DNA of 64,000 nt from Heloderma charlesbogerti (GCA_026122225.1 JANEZZ010001492.1:1009001-1073000); one strand, 5' to 3'; counted from the first letter of the stretch, positions 11,451-23,665 are shown. Notes: generated by a model from the sequence alone, not told the origin. Program-made: numbers and translations.

Positions 11451-14400
11451 TTTGGATAGTGCATACAGATTTGTAGAATTTCAATTCGGCAGTTTGTTTA
11501 TTGACTTGTTTACACAGAGCGCATGCAGGCCCAATTATCATTCCTAATATTGCAGGGAAATCAGTATGAAGAATGTCATAGAAACCTACTCAGAACCCCA
11601 CAGATTTCCAGAATGGCATCAAAAACACCACAAAGACATTTGCTAAGTTTGTCCATTCAAGGTCAACATTAACTAGACTACATTCTCCTCAGAGGATTTA
11701 GACAAGATATATATTGCATACTTAAACTAAACCAAACATGTGTTGAGATACTATACAGTGTTTCATGCAATGAGAAGAAAAAAAACTAAAGGGAGGGGGC
11801 TTTTCCTTTAGCTAAGGATACTGTAACAGCCAGAGACTCCACTTTGTGAAATATGCAGTGCATTTCATTTGAACAGGCCCACTTTTTCCTAGTTTAAAAA
11901 AGAAAAACATGATTTTACATATTTGACCTGTAGCCAATAGTAGTCTATGGATTGTAAAAGGGAACTGCATATGAAACTATAAATGCTACTCATCCATTCA
12001 GTCAGAGGAGTCACTGTTGAGCAGCCTAGTAACAAATTTTGTCCCCTTGACAGGTGCCATGAGCCTACCAGCATATCTGGGAAGGGGACAGAAATCAATA
12101 AAGGAGAGTGTTCAATTGGTATCTATGTAATAGAAAGCTAAACTACAAAAGGAACAATGAGCATCAGGTAAATGTATCCAATACAATTTGCAGGCATAAT
12201 TGAAAGCATTACAGCCTAATCAGACATCTAAAAGCAAGGCATGTTCAAACGAAATGTCTATAGACTCATTAGCGGGCAGCCATTCCATTATAATCATGCA
12301 TAATGTCAGTGGTGCCTTGAGCCTGTGCCAATGACAACAGCATAAATTTTGCATCTCATTTCTCCAGTCATAAAATTAATGATCAGTTTAAAAATACTTC
12401 TTTATAAAAAGTTATTACACAAAGAAAAGGCACGAATGTGTCCCTGCAATGTAGCCAGGAGGATAATTAAGAGGCTAATGCTCATTAATATGGTTTCCCC
12501 AGAACAACCTTTGATTTATCCTAGAACTTTTTTTTAAAAAAAAAGTTTCATTAATTAAACACAGTTAATGGTTACCGGAAAAAATATATTGTTCCTATTT
12601 TCTTTCTTCCGTAATTTAGTCACGTTTTGAAAGTAGAATATTTTAAGTTGCTTGCAATACGACACATAGTACCTGACCCTTCTTTATTAGACAACATCTT
12701 TTCATTTATAGTATGTATTTGCTTATTGATCCTAGCGGATAATGGTGTTGCACTAATACGGGAAGCTAGACCCTTAAATCCATTATGAATGGCGGTTACC
12801 CTTTAATTCCCACTTACTGCAATAAAGATTGCAGATTGACTTTGCATCAGCTGAATATCAAGGAATTCGTATTTTATAGTTCCTTATATAATTTTTAACA
12901 CAAAACTCTCTTTCATCCATGCTCTCCACAACAATTGGTTTATCATCAGAAATGCATCAGTATTTGCCTTCTGCTACAGAATCTGCAATAAAACACTCAT
13001 CGACATATTTTTCAGTCAATATCTTTGAAACAATCTGTTGCTAGTGGGAGGCCCCCAAATCCCTAGACGCACATACAGCGTTCCGATACAGTGTCTAGGC
13101 AATGGTGGTCTGGGAATGAAATCGCTCAAAATTCATCTCTAAGAATGCACAGCTGGCTTCAGCATCTTTGTCTTTCTCTATCCCACATTCCACTGGAAAC
13201 AAGGTGCTCATTCTTCCAGTTTTAAAATGACTTTGCCAGTGCCGTTAGCCAATTTACCATGGTGCATAAATATTTTTTTAGATAAGGTGCAAGGATGTAT
13301 CCATTTCAGTTGCTTTAATTCCTGGTTTCACTTGATTTCAGATTGGGGGGGGGGCGGGATTGTTAACCAGGTAGCTATACTGACCTGCTTAACACAACAT
13401 GACAGCTCACCACAGCTTAATTTACCCACAGGGGTTGTTGCATCATGCCAGGTGCCCGGCTCACGGTGTTGTGTGATCCCAGGCAGCAGGGGGAGTTTGA
13501 AGGTTGAACAACCCTCCAATAACTCGTGGCTTGTTTTAGGGTTATCTAACCCTCTAACAACTCCTGCCACTTGGGTTTGCATGATGCAATAAGCCATGGC
13601 AAACCATTAAGTCACATGTGACCGCCACATGCGGCACCCACAGACATATGACACACCAGCCCCCGTGAGTAAATTCATCGATGGTGGTCTATGCCCTCTC
13701 TCCCCTTTTGGGCAGAGTCAGGAGGGAGTACGGGGTGCTAGTGTGTGTCCAGGTGGGAGAAGAATGACTGTGTGTGAATGTCCTGGTGGGGGAGGAGAGA
13801 GTGCGTGCGCATGCGCACACGCACATATATGTGGGAGAGAATGTGAGTGTGTGTGGGTACAAATCCATGCACATGCATGAACGGGCTAGCACAGAATACC
13901 CTTCCCTGTTTTCCTTGCTAGCTCTAATATGAGAAAGCCCCATTTGGGGAGGGGGGGGAAGAGTGCATGTATGTGAAGGGCCCCCTGGCACCCCAACAGA
14001 TACCTGATGTGGCCCCCAGGGCCAAAACGTTGTGTTCCCATAAAGTATATTAACATGTAACTAATGAGCAAGATAGTCTTCAGGCCAAACTGGAAGACAT
14101 GCAGGAGGTAAGTGAACAATCTCCCAATGGTTACAGAAAACAGAGCTGTGAATTTGATTGCAACAGTGGTAGAGGGTGGTGCTTAACCCTTTTTTCTCCA
14201 GCCATTTTTCAAATCGAAACAAGATTGCCCACCCAAAGCTGATTTTTTTTCCCTACAGAGAGAAATATATGACGACACCATATCTTTTCTCCCATAGGTG
14301 GGAAAGCAGGTAGGACACGTGATTTTGATCAGAAAACTATCAAGAGACTATTTCTGCACCTCCTGTTGTGTATCATCTATTTCAGCCATTGAGATATGAG

Positions 14401-16427
14401 TAGGACTGAAATATATAGAGCACTCTGCCTCACACACTAATGTTAAGCAGCACAGATCCAGGAAACAGGACAAGACAGAATCAGAACTGCAATCTAAATT
14501 TCAACTGTCATAAATTCATGCAACCGTGCATATAAATCATGCATTCCTTTTAGCACATTAGGAATACATCCTACTTTCAGAGGCGTACAATTTTCACAAA
14601 GGAAGCATTAAGGACACACATTCACAATATTTTCTGAATGGACACACCCACTTAAACATCTGTCCAGACTCTAGAGCCACACCCCCAAGGAGTACTTTTA
14701 GATCTGAATGCAGATGAATGTTAAGCTGCTATTTTTGTTACAAACTAGAAAGCTAATTTTGTTGCATGCATGTGCATGCGCAGCATCCCAAATTGTTTTT
14801 ATATTCCCTTTTGCTCCAGTACAATGGAACAGGAGCAAAAAAGCCAGTGCTTCATGTTCCAAGCCCTTTTGAAAAAGTTATATCCCAATGATCAGCTGTT
14901 TTCCAAGGAATCAAGGGAGGGGGGTGGACAACTGGTCCAGGCCACACACATGGAGAAGTCTACATCAGCATTGACAAACAGCATATTCCAACTAAGAGAA
15001 GGAATGTGTGTGGGGGTGTGTCTATGACGATTCATTCCCCAGGTCTCCAAAAGTCTTAAAAGAGACCTGCAGAGAAGGGAAGCAATGGGGTAACAACTTC
15101 ACCTGCACACAGACTTAACTGCTGGATCAGAGAAAAGAACAGTGTGTGCCTGACCTAGTTGCATGTGCGGTTCCCCGCCCATCCAGGAACATACGTGCAG
15201 AAGCCTAAAATCGCACACATTGTGCCTCTGCATCCGCACACATAGTCCCCTTCGCTGGACAGAGCAATCTTGAGTTCAAAACGCCTGCACTGCAGCCTGT
15301 GTTGCTATTTAGAAAACAAATGTAAAGCCCCACCTTACATGCAGAACTCCCATCTGTGTTGCCGTGGTCAGAGATCAATTTGTGCAATAATTTCAAGGGA
15401 TTGTTCAGTAGCATTTGTTCCACAACACAGATCAATTTATTTGTTTTACCCTCTGCTCTGAACAAGTCAAAATAGAATTTTACTAAACAGTAAAACTAGG
15501 AAAATACTAGTGTTTTCATCCTTTTGTTTCCAAATCCAGTTGTCACTGCACTGCATAAAAGACTGAAAGTAACTTTAAAAGTAAACATACATAAACACAA
15601 AATGCTGAATGCATTTTCTGTTTCAGAGATGCGCTGGACCCAATCGCACCTACATTTTATTTGAAAATTGCCATGAAAGTATCCCTACTGAAGGCTAGCA
15701 TATAAACCCTTAAATGAAAGAAATACACTTTATTATCTTCTGCACACACTATGGAAAGGGGAGGGCGGGGGGGCAGGAGGAGAGAGACAGAGAGAACCTA
15801 CTGTAGTTTCACATATGCTTTTTTGACCTCATGCTGTGACCCTCATACCAGCATTCACAGGCTGCGGGTCATGACCTCACAAATTAGCATCATGAAAATA
15901 AGGGCCATCCCAGGTTCAGCTTCAGAACAGGCCACTGTATCAGCCTGCTTTTAATGAGACTATAAAGGTCTGCTTCAATATACCCACTAGAAGATGATAT
16001 GCAAACCACATTTGAGTTTCTTATTACAACATTTCAGATCTTGTTCCCATATGCTAAACTTGGAATACAAAGCACAATACTGGCAAAAGCAGAAGGCGAG
16101 CTCTCTTGTTTACTCTGCTTTCAGATGCAGGGGGGAGGGGAGAGGAATCTACATTATTCAGTCTTTCATACATGCTAAAAATGCTTATACCATTTCACAA
16201 AAGTACACTTGGTAATTTCTATTTTGGCCGCATTCAGTTTATGCTGAAATGTACGTTTCATTTGGGGTTCACATTAGAAAGCTTATCCTAATGCACTGCT
16301 AAAGCAAATAATCCAGTTATTAAATCTGCAATATTTTTTGGCTCATCCATGTTCTGCTGTGTCTTTTTGTTTTTAAAAACACAAAAACTTAACATGAAAA
16401 AAAAGAGAAGGCTTTCCACTTTTTCCT

Positions 16428-16443
16428 CCAGCAGGGGGAGCTA
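16428..16443 (+). promoter_or_regulatory. CTCF-like motif in SKAP2 intron 3
   Basis: The sequence CCAGCAGGGGGAGCTA fits the CTCF core (CCASYAGRKGGCRS) closely, with A for C inside GGCGC. It lies about 165 bp from microexon 3 in apparently unique sequence. A CTCF site here would be plausible because the HOXA neighbourhood is organised by CTCF-bounded domains. Motif match only. Confidence 0.4.
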
Positions 16444-16604
16444 GCACCCTCAGCCATGAGAGAGTCAATATGCGCACAGTCTGGATGCTTAAATTTTGGG
16501 GGATTTTAAATGTACATTTGATTGAATAAACCTACTACCAGTTGGAAAGTCCACCAGTGAGCAAAATATTTAAGCTACGTACAAATGGGAAGTTACATCC
16601 TTAC

Positions 16605-16630
16605 CTCTTTCAGGAAATTCTTCAGGGTAG
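16605..16630 (-). CDS. SKAP2: SKAP2 coding exon 3 (26-bp microexon)
   Basis: This 26-bp exon encodes the peptide YPEEFPER flanked by split codons on both sides. It corresponds to the human stretch YLQEFQDK that follows the helical domain. The acceptor is an excellent pyrimidine-rich tract ending in TTCTGCAG. The donor is GTAAGG. Exon 2 ends with two codon bases and exon 4 supplies two, so one base at each end of the microexon keeps the frame through Asn-Tyr-Pro and Arg-Gly. Skipping it would shift the frame and truncate the protein early, so it should be constitutive. It was found only because the flanking exons required it. Confidence 0.88.
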
Positions 16631-17195
16631 CTGCAGAAGAGGAAGTGGGGGATGGGCAAGAGAAGATACTGTAAGTGTCTGGAAAAGTCTTAAGATGGGC
16701 TGTATATTTTTTAAATTTTAGAACAGCAACAGCAACAAAAGCTCAATTGAAAACCAATCAAAGGCACTTTGATATGCTAACACTTAGTGAGACTTAGTGA
16801 GATAAGAGAATTCTATTCAAAGTTTTAAAGATGTCTTTCATGAAGTTAACATTTACATGTTTATAATGAGCAAACATCATCTGTATCTGGTTAGAATGCA
16901 CCTGGGCTCCAACTTCAAAAGATCAATATATTAATTTGGAAAACTGTTTAAGTACGGCCCTGCACAATGCATATTGACAGATAAGAAAGATTAGGTAACA
17001 TTTTATACAACATTTTATATAGATCCAATGAACAAGGAGCTCAATTAAGTTTAAACCTGGCAAAAATGCTTTGTATGAAAGAATGAAGGTGCAAGTATAC
17101 ATAAAAAGACTGAAATACAAGGGAAGAACAAAGCAGAAACACAAACTACCTGGAGCCACTCATATTAGTGGAGAACAAGGTCAGAAAGAGCACAG

Positions 17196-17536
17196 CAGGG
17201 GTGTTGAAATTCAGGCCCTTCCGGGGGTCCAAATCCAGCTCACTCCGATGGCCACACCCCCTTCCTTGGTCCCACCTCCTTTCCCCTGACAACTGATTGC
17301 TTGTGGTTTCCCGGCATGTATGCATTCCCCCCCGCCCCATTCTAAAAGGTTGAAATACCTCTCCTAAGGCTTAGTTACTGGTTTAAACTAAAATATGCAG
17401 GTATTTTGAACCCACCTGTTTTGCCTTAATCCTGCCCCCTTTTGCATTCAGTCTCACACATTACTGGAATGTGGCCCCTGACAGTTTCTCCAAAATTGAA
17501 TTCAGCTCTCAGGTTGAAAGAGGGTTGACACCCTTG
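17196..17536. mobile_element. hAT-type DNA element (family F), 341 bp
   Basis: Ends CAGGGGTGTTGAAATTCAGG and, inverted, CAAGGGTGTCAACCCT. Flanks GAGCACAG (17188-17195) and GTACACAG (17537-17544) agree at 6 of 8 bases. The interior carries TTCTAAAAGGTTGAAATACC, shared with the copies at 34346-34673 and 49163-49634. Non-coding. Confidence 0.7.
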
Positions 17537-17720
17537 GTACACAGCCTAGAAGGAAATGCATCCCATCCAGAAGCACCTCTGTGTGGAGTTGTGTGGCTAC
17601 CATGAATATGCAACATGTAGAAACAAACCCTGGGTTTGTTGTTATATAGGGCATCTCCGTGCCCTCATTGCACTCCTCGAGGAGGCTGGCTCTGGCCTGA
17701 AAATTCCTCCCATGAGAACC

Positions 17721-17849
17721 CAGCCTTCCCCGACCTGGTACCATCCAGATGGTTTGGACTTCAACTCCCAGCAGCCACAGCCAGCATGGGTATTGGTCAG
17801 AAATGCTGGGAGCTGTAGTCCAAAGCTTCTGGAGGGCTGTGGAAGGCTG
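17721..17849. mobile_element. hAT-type palindromic MITE (family A copy)
   Basis: Ends CAGCCTTCCCCGACCTGGTA and, inverted, CAGCCTTCCACAGCCC around ACTCCCAGCAGCC...GGGAGCTGTAGTCC. Flanks TGAGAACC and TGATAAGC agree 6 of 8. Confidence 0.7.
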
Positions 17850-19605
17850 TGATAAGCCACTGGGGCACACTTACCAGTGTTAAATGTTACAGTGGTTGCA
17901 AGTCATCAGACAGAGGCACTTCTCCTTGGTAGGTATAATGCATATACAAGCCTCTCATGACAAGAAGCAAAGGGTAATAGTGACAAATGACGCTCACAGG
18001 AATGACTGAAGCTACCTGTGTGGACTGCCTGGTTCACACTACCATTTCTCCAAGCAGCCATAAACCTGCATAAACAATCTTGGGAAGGCAATAGCCCTAT
18101 GCAGGTGTTTGCCTGCGTGCGTGTAGAGCAAAAGCGTGTAGAGGGATGTGGGCATCCCCATAAGCCCCGTCCTCAACATCCCTGTATTCCCAGCTGTCAG
18201 CCTGACCTTCGCCTGTTGAGCACACAGGTTTCCATGATTCGAAACTTTGATAAGGTGCTTCTCGTGCTTACAGAGCCTGTTACAGACTTATGCGATCAAC
18301 ACACGAAAGTCTAATGGACAGCCATGTGCATGGGGACGTTGGGGGCAGGACTTACATGCCCACATCGCCCTCCACACAAGCAGTCTAAAAAGCAAGGTTT
18401 ACAGGTGTGAACTAGTGCATGAGAATAGTTAGAAGTAGGTGAGGATTTCTCCTGCACAGAGCAAGTGCCTCTCAACTATGACCACAGAATTTCCCCTCTA
18501 TTCTTCTACAATGCTTTGATTTTCAGGAAACAATTATTCAAAGGTTGGGCAGATTGCCAAGCCCTCCCTTATTAGGTAAATAATCTGCCTAGGTCGCATA
18601 AGTGAAAGTGGTATCATTCCTAATTTCAGAGACTGAAATGGCTGGATTGGTGCCCCAATCTACATATCTCAGATGTGCTGGACAAGCCCACACTGCTGAC
18701 AAGTACTGGCACAACTCCTGAGCAGGCTATTCAGTCCAGACTGTTGTCTCCCTACACTGAGCATTAGCGGTCCTAGGAAAACAGATCACCAGGCTTGAAG
18801 CACAGAAACTGAGGTTGTCTGTCTGCCTGCTGTCTAGTCCAGGATGTTTAAAGACAGATTACTATCAAATTCCACCTGCCCCCTACCCCCCCACAACAAT
18901 GAGGACTAGATAACTCATTTCTATTTTTATTCTAACAAAAATCCATGGGCTTCTCTCAAAAAGCCAGAATGGTTGCAGCCAGCCCAACCCATGTATCTAT
19001 CAGTCCACTCCAAGCCAAAAAAAAATCCCTCAAACGGACTCAGCGGGAGCAGAAATGCTATTCCCATATCACTCATCTAAATGGAAAACTGCAACAAGAG
19101 TTTTTCTTTCCTTTCAAGCAGGCAGATCTTCTATAGAAGCACATCTAATTAGCAGATAATCCTGAGCATTATTGCTGAACATCTGGCAGTTGAAGACCTT
19201 TTTGCATAACCTATCTAAACAACTCCTAACCACATTTTAGCCGCTACACCCATCCTACTAGTCCATTTTCCATGGAAAATAAAGGCATGTCTTGTCTACA
19301 TTTACTTGGAAAGAGAAAAGACGAGGACTCTGATACTTATGTTGACATTTAAAAAAAAGTCTGGCTATTTCAGGACTCTAGCATGGGAGATGGGGAGCAT
19401 ACGGCTTCCAACGAACGTCTTAAAATTAACTTTATTTATAACCTCATAAAACAGAACAAGCATGAATGGAAGGAAAAGGGAGAAAGGTTGTGCAGCTTTA
19501 TCATCAGTTACATTTTTAAAAGCCCTGTGACACTTGCACAGCCATAACAGTAACGAATATGCTCCCCAGCAAATGACTAGGGCTTGGGACTTAGCAGGGC
19601 TGGTT

Positions 19606-19830
19606 CAAACACTAAACAACGTTTATTGTGAAAAGAACATGCCTGGACTCCCCCTGTGGTTATGTGGATTTCAGAAGCTTTTGCTTCCATTTTAGACTAA
19701 CCGCAGCTTGCCATGTCATCCAAACCTGATAAACTGGTTAATCTTGACTACAGGTTGTTTGAAACAAGTCATCTTCAAACAAACCACAGTTCGTCAGGAC
19801 CAGATGAAAAGGCAAGCTGCGGGTAATCTA
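19606..19830. repeat. Foldback repeat
   Basis: CAGCTTGCCATGTCATCC on the left and an inverted partner near 19785-19820 (GACCAGATGAAAAGGCAAGC) flank a centre with ACTACAGGTTGTTTG. It is probably a decayed palindromic DNA element related in design to 26614-26884; ends are approximate. Confidence 0.45.
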
Positions 19831-19932
19831 AAATGGAAAAAGAAGCTTCCTATCTTCTCAAAGCTACACTAGAAAAGAATAGCGGAGGGAGAACCCAAAG
19901 GCCTGCTGTGTCTTGTTCTCATAACACTATGC

Positions 19933-20610
19933 CAGAGAAGCCAACCTTTTCAGGCCCATGGGCACATTTGTCATTTTTCCCCTCAATTCTCCCTCTTCTT
20001 GCCCTCCAGCCATTTTTTGGCAGGGGACCTTTGTCCCCACCTCTATTATATGGGGCAATCTCGCTCCCTTGACTAACACAGCTGGGGAAAGGGTACCCTG
20101 TCAGAAAACAGGTTGGGGGGAGGAAGCTCAGCCCCCATCAAGGACCCTATTGGCTCAAGGTGGGGGGGGCTTACCCCCCCCAGCCATTTTTCAGCATGGC
20201 ACCCTTTTCCCTACCGCTATTAAAGTCTATGGGGCATTCTCACTCCATTGATTTTAACAGAGGTGGGGGAAAAGGTCCGCTGCCCCCTGCCCAAAAAAAG
20301 GCTTGGGGGGAGGGGGAAGCCCACCCACTTCCAGGGAACCTGTTCCCCCAAGGTGGGAAGAGGCTCCCCAAGCCATTTTTCAAAAAGGCACCCAAAAGAG
20401 GGGAAGGGGAGGAACAGTGAAGAGGAGGAAGTCTAGATGACAAAGTGTGAAAGGAGAGAAGGGGAAGAAGTGGAATGTCAGGAAACTAGCACCTATGGAT
20501 GGGAGGAGGAGAATCTGAAAGTGAGCAGTGGTGGTCATAAGGAATCTGGTGGGGGCACTGAGAGGTCTTGGGTGCACGTGCTCCCATGGGCACTGAGTTG
20601 CCACTCCCTG
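19933..20610. mobile_element. hAT-type DNA element with internal duplication, 678 bp
   Basis: Ends CAGAGAAGCCAACC and, inverted, CAGGGAGTGGCAACTC. Flanks CACTATGC (19925-19932) and CACTGAGC (20611-20618) agree 6 of 8. The interior repeats a CAGCCATTTTT module about three times (near 20010, 20180 and 20370), each followed by a purine or pyrimidine run. Located 159 bp from exon 2. Open frames in it are low-complexity artefacts. Confidence 0.65.
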
Positions 20611-20776
20611 CACTGAGCTATGGTTTAATGGGCCTTTGGGTTACTGTAATATCCATTTTTCAGTTTCAGTTTCTCCATCTGTAAAATGGAAATAAGGGGG
20701 ACCTACATCGCAGGTTTGTTGCAAAGGTAATTCACTTTCTATATTAAATATACCATATACAGACATAATTACTTAC

Positions 20777-20882
20777 TTGGACTTGATGTCTTTTATCTTC
20801 TTAATCAGAGCATCCCTCTTTTCCTTTGCTCTCTTGGATAAATTTTCTCCTTTTAAGGTATCTGATATAAATGTGTCAACAT
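20777..20882 (-). CDS. SKAP2: SKAP2 coding exon 2 (N-terminal helical dimerisation segment)
   Basis: This 106-bp exon encodes most of the N-terminal helical region through which SKAP proteins dimerise. The translation reads VDTFISDTLKGENLSKRAKE and continues through KRDALIKKIKDIKS. Human SKAP2 has nearly the same motif (VETFVADILKGENLSKKAKE), which is the strongest evidence for the gene; SKAP1 is much less similar here (NENLSAVARDHRD). The acceptor is a long pyrimidine tract ending in TTTAG, and the donor is a perfect GTAAGT. Two bases at each end complete split codons: GAT (Asp) with exon 1 and AAC (Asn) with exon 3. The density of Lys, Glu and heptad hydrophobics fits an amphipathic helix. 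Confidence 0.93.
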
Positions 20883-22289
20883 CTAAATCATGAAAGAATA
20901 GAGGGGGGGGGGAAAAGAGACAGATGAGTCAAAAGGAGAAATGATAATTTTCAGAAGATAAATACCTCTATTATGGCTTTTTTCATAAGGCAATAATAGC
21001 CAAACTATCTAATGGAGTTACTTTATCAGTCCTAGGCATAATGTAATTGAAAGATATTTCAAACTCTAAATTGGATAGATTTGTTCACTGCTGTGCTTAT
21101 GCTTAGCACAGCAAATGCTGTTTTGACATTTGCCATCATTAAATGAACAAAATCCAACAAGTTTTAATAAACTGTCAAAGTGTGTAAAATATATATACAC
21201 ACCATTACTTGAAGAATAAAAGCTAGAAGACAATAAACCGCTTTAATGCTTGCATGATTGCCACAAGATCAAACATCATTTGGCACTTTCATTAACAAAA
21301 GCCCATTTTCAAACATGACTGCAGACATCCAAGATCTTCCTCTGAGTTAAACTGACAACTATCTTGGAACCACACGTGTTAAAAGCTCCATGTGTGTTAA
21401 AATGATCAGTAACCTCATTGATGGCAAGAGAATCACTCTGCAGACAGAAGATCTGATACCATAGTCAGTGTTGCAGGGCAGAAAGTGTTCCTAAACAGAA
21501 CATTTTCTGGAAAATGTATCAGTGTTTTCTTTTCTGCTAAAAAAAATCCATGTCATAAAATCATTAGTAACAATGATCACAATTGCAAATACAGTATTAG
21601 GCAAGCTTGACAATTTCAAAGTTGCAATTAATGTTTTTTTAGTTGATTATCCCTAGCAAATATGTGAGAAAATATATGTCACTGAAATACATATACGCCT
21701 CAGTGTAAAACAGAACTAATAAGTAGTGAGCACGAAATGTAAGGTGCCCTGGCAACCTCAGTGGAAGAGAGAGGAGCTCCTGAAATAGATGAGTGGTTGT
21801 CAGCATCTCGGGCACATTTCTGGAGTCAGCAGAGCAGTGAGAGGTGGCAAAGGTTGAGGAGAACCCTAGAATTGCTGGCAAAGCACGCTGGGCTTGGGCC
21901 CACATATGAACTCTGGAGATTAGTAATGCTGACCTCCAAGTAGAGGAAAGCATTACAAGGCCCCTAAATACTTCTCCAGCTGAGATTAAAGTCTGACCTG
22001 GAGGAGAATTCCTCATTTATGCACTCAGATCAGATCTCATTCTTTCTATCTTCCTACAGCCAGTTCACCACTGCTGATACTCTGGCCAAGTGAGTATCAT
22101 TTAAAGGGAAAGGAAGAGGAGTTTAGAGCAGGGGCAGGCTGCTAAATGCGGGGGTGTTCCCCGCCAGCCCTCTGTGGGCCAAATGACATCAGGGATGGAT
22201 AAGGCTATGACTTTCAAGGAAGGCAAAGCCATCAATGGCTATGATACCTCCAGGATCAGATGAAACATGCTTCTGAACTCCAGTTGTTG

Positions 22290-22425
22290 GGGAGCTACAG
22301 CTGTTTTCCTCATGTTCTGCTGGGGAGCTTCCCAAGGACATCTTGTTGGCCACTGTGGGATGCTGGACTAGCGAGGCCTTTGGTCTGATCCTGCAGGGTT
22401 CTTTGTCCATTCTTATAGCAGCTTT
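22290..22425 (+). mobile_element. LINE 3'-end fragment (CR1/L3-like)
   Basis: TTGTTGGCCACTGTGGGATG, GCTGGACTAG and GGTCTGATCCTGCAGGGTTC before a TTCTTA end; same 3' end as at 11300. Confidence 0.6.
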
Positions 22426-22439
22426 TATATGAACCTACA

Positions 22440-22730
22440 ATGCAGCCTTATTTAGAATACTGTGTACAACATCTGGTCGCCCCAGTTTAAGGACAATATC
22501 ATACAACTGAAAAAGATACAGAAAAGTAAAACCAATGCGATCCAGGAGCAAAAGGTAGGACATGGCACAGCTTTCATATAAGGAAAGACTAAAGCATTTG
22601 GGACTTTTTAGAGTGGGAAAATAACAGTTATTAATGGAGGACAGGATAGAAGCTTATAAAATTATGCATGGTATTGAGAGACTGGATGGAAAGAGATTTC
22701 TCTCTTGCCGAGTACTAGAACTTATGTACT
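22440..22730 (+). mobile_element. Decayed CR1/L3-like RT fragment
   Basis: Read rightward with frameshifts, this stretch resembles the RT C-terminal block that normally starts LEYCVQ: TTAGAATACTGTGTACAACA, then AAGATACAGAAAAG, then AGGAAAGACTAAAGCATTTG and GAGGACAGGATAGAAGCTTA. Stops and indels are frequent. Confidence 0.5.
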
Positions 22731-22731
22731 A

Positions 22732-23160
22732 TATGTACCTGCCCGGACCCTAAGATCAGCTTCAGCGGTCCTTCTCCAGGAGCCCGTGCCAAAGGAAGCA
22801 GGCGGGGGGGGGGGTGCCAAGAAGAGGGCCTTTTCTGCTGTGGCGCCCGTCGTGGAATGAGTTTCCCAGAGAGGCTCGCCTGGTGCCTATGTTGTACTCT
22901 TTCTGGTGCCACGTAAATACCTTTTTATTTTCCCAGGCATTTTAGTCTTTTAGTTGTGTTGTTTTAAATCTGGTGTTGTATTTTAAATTTCAGCATTGCT
23001 GCTACGTGTTATTGTTGTTTGTACTTTTATACTGTAGTTTTAAGCTTTCACATTTTATATTGTATTTTATGGTATATTTTGTGGTTTCAATTGTTGTGAA
23101 TCACCCAGAGAGATTTGGCTATTAGGCAGTATACAAATGTAATAAATAATTAAAAAAAAT
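22732..23160 (+). mobile_element. L2-like LINE 3' end
   Basis: Contains the GAGGGCCTTTTCTGCTGTGG and GAATGAGTTTCCCAGAGAGG blocks (AFSAVAP / LPRE in other copies), a TTTTAA-rich 3'UTR, then CACCCAGAGAGATTTGGCTA and an AATAAATAATTAAAAAAAAT tail. Confidence 0.75.
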
Positions 23161-23248
23161 AAAACTTGGACTAATAATACTGATTGTCAGTAGGTTCAAA
23201 ACAGTTAAAAGGGAATACTATTCCACACAGCACTTCATTAACTTGGGA

Positions 23249-23384
23249 CACCTTTCTCCAACCTGGCACCCTCCAGAAGTTTTGGATGTCAACCTTGACC
23301 AGCCCTAGCCGGCATGGCCAATGCTCAGGAATGCTGGGAGTTATCGTCCAGAACATCTAGAAGGCATCAGGCTGGGGTAGGATG
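23249..23384. mobile_element. hAT-type palindromic MITE (family A copy)
   Basis: Ends CACCTTTCTCCAACCTGG and, inverted, CATCCTACCCCAGCCTG. Flanks ACTTGGGA and ACTTAGGG agree 6 of 8. Confidence 0.65.
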
Positions 23385-23539
23385 ACTTAGGGAATCGTCT
23401 GCTGAAGGATGAAGTGAAGGCCACTGGCTCAGGTGGCATTTTTAAAAAACTAGGTGAGTTCATTAAGGATAGCTCTATCATTAAATGGAATGTCTATATT
23501 CACAGGCAGTATACCTCTGAAGACCAGCTGCTGGGGCAC

Positions 23540-23665
23540 AAGCCTACTCATTATTTCATGGCCTCTTTGTTCACCTCTCAGAACCATCTGGCTGACCAAT
23601 GTTATAAGCAGGAGGCTAGACTAGATAGATCTGACTGAACACGGTTCTTTTTACGTTCTTAAGTT
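23540..23665 (+). mobile_element. LINE 3'-end fragment (CR1/L3-like)
   Basis: AGGCTAGACTAGATAGATCT, then GACTGAACACGGTTC and a TTACGTTCTTA end, matching the 3' ends at 11300 and 22290. Confidence 0.5.

Larger units (their letters stand above)
3198..16604 (-). other. SKAP2: SKAP2 intron 3 (13.4 kb)
   Basis: Bounded by GTAAGG at exon 3 and TTTTGTGCAG at exon 4. It contains L3-like and L2-like LINE pieces, hAT-type palindromes, a possible LTR and several unassigned stretches. In 3400-4060, 6040-7000, 7800-8290, 10870-11280, 11450-12430, 12910-13370, 13600-14800 and 14800-16420 no coding exon, RNA gene or full-length repeat could be recognised. Confidence 0.85.
16631..20776 (-). other. SKAP2: SKAP2 intron 2 (4.1 kb)
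   Basis: Bounded by GTAAGT at exon 2 and TTCTGCAG at exon 3. Besides the DNA elements listed separately, 16640-17190 and 17860-19600 are low-copy-looking sequence in which I see no exon, RNA gene or complete repeat. Confidence 0.85.

Noticed and set aside
13481..13496. CTCF-like AGGCAGCAGGGGGAGT
   Set aside because: The first CC and the final GC are missing, and the surrounding sequence looks like a decayed foldback repeat.
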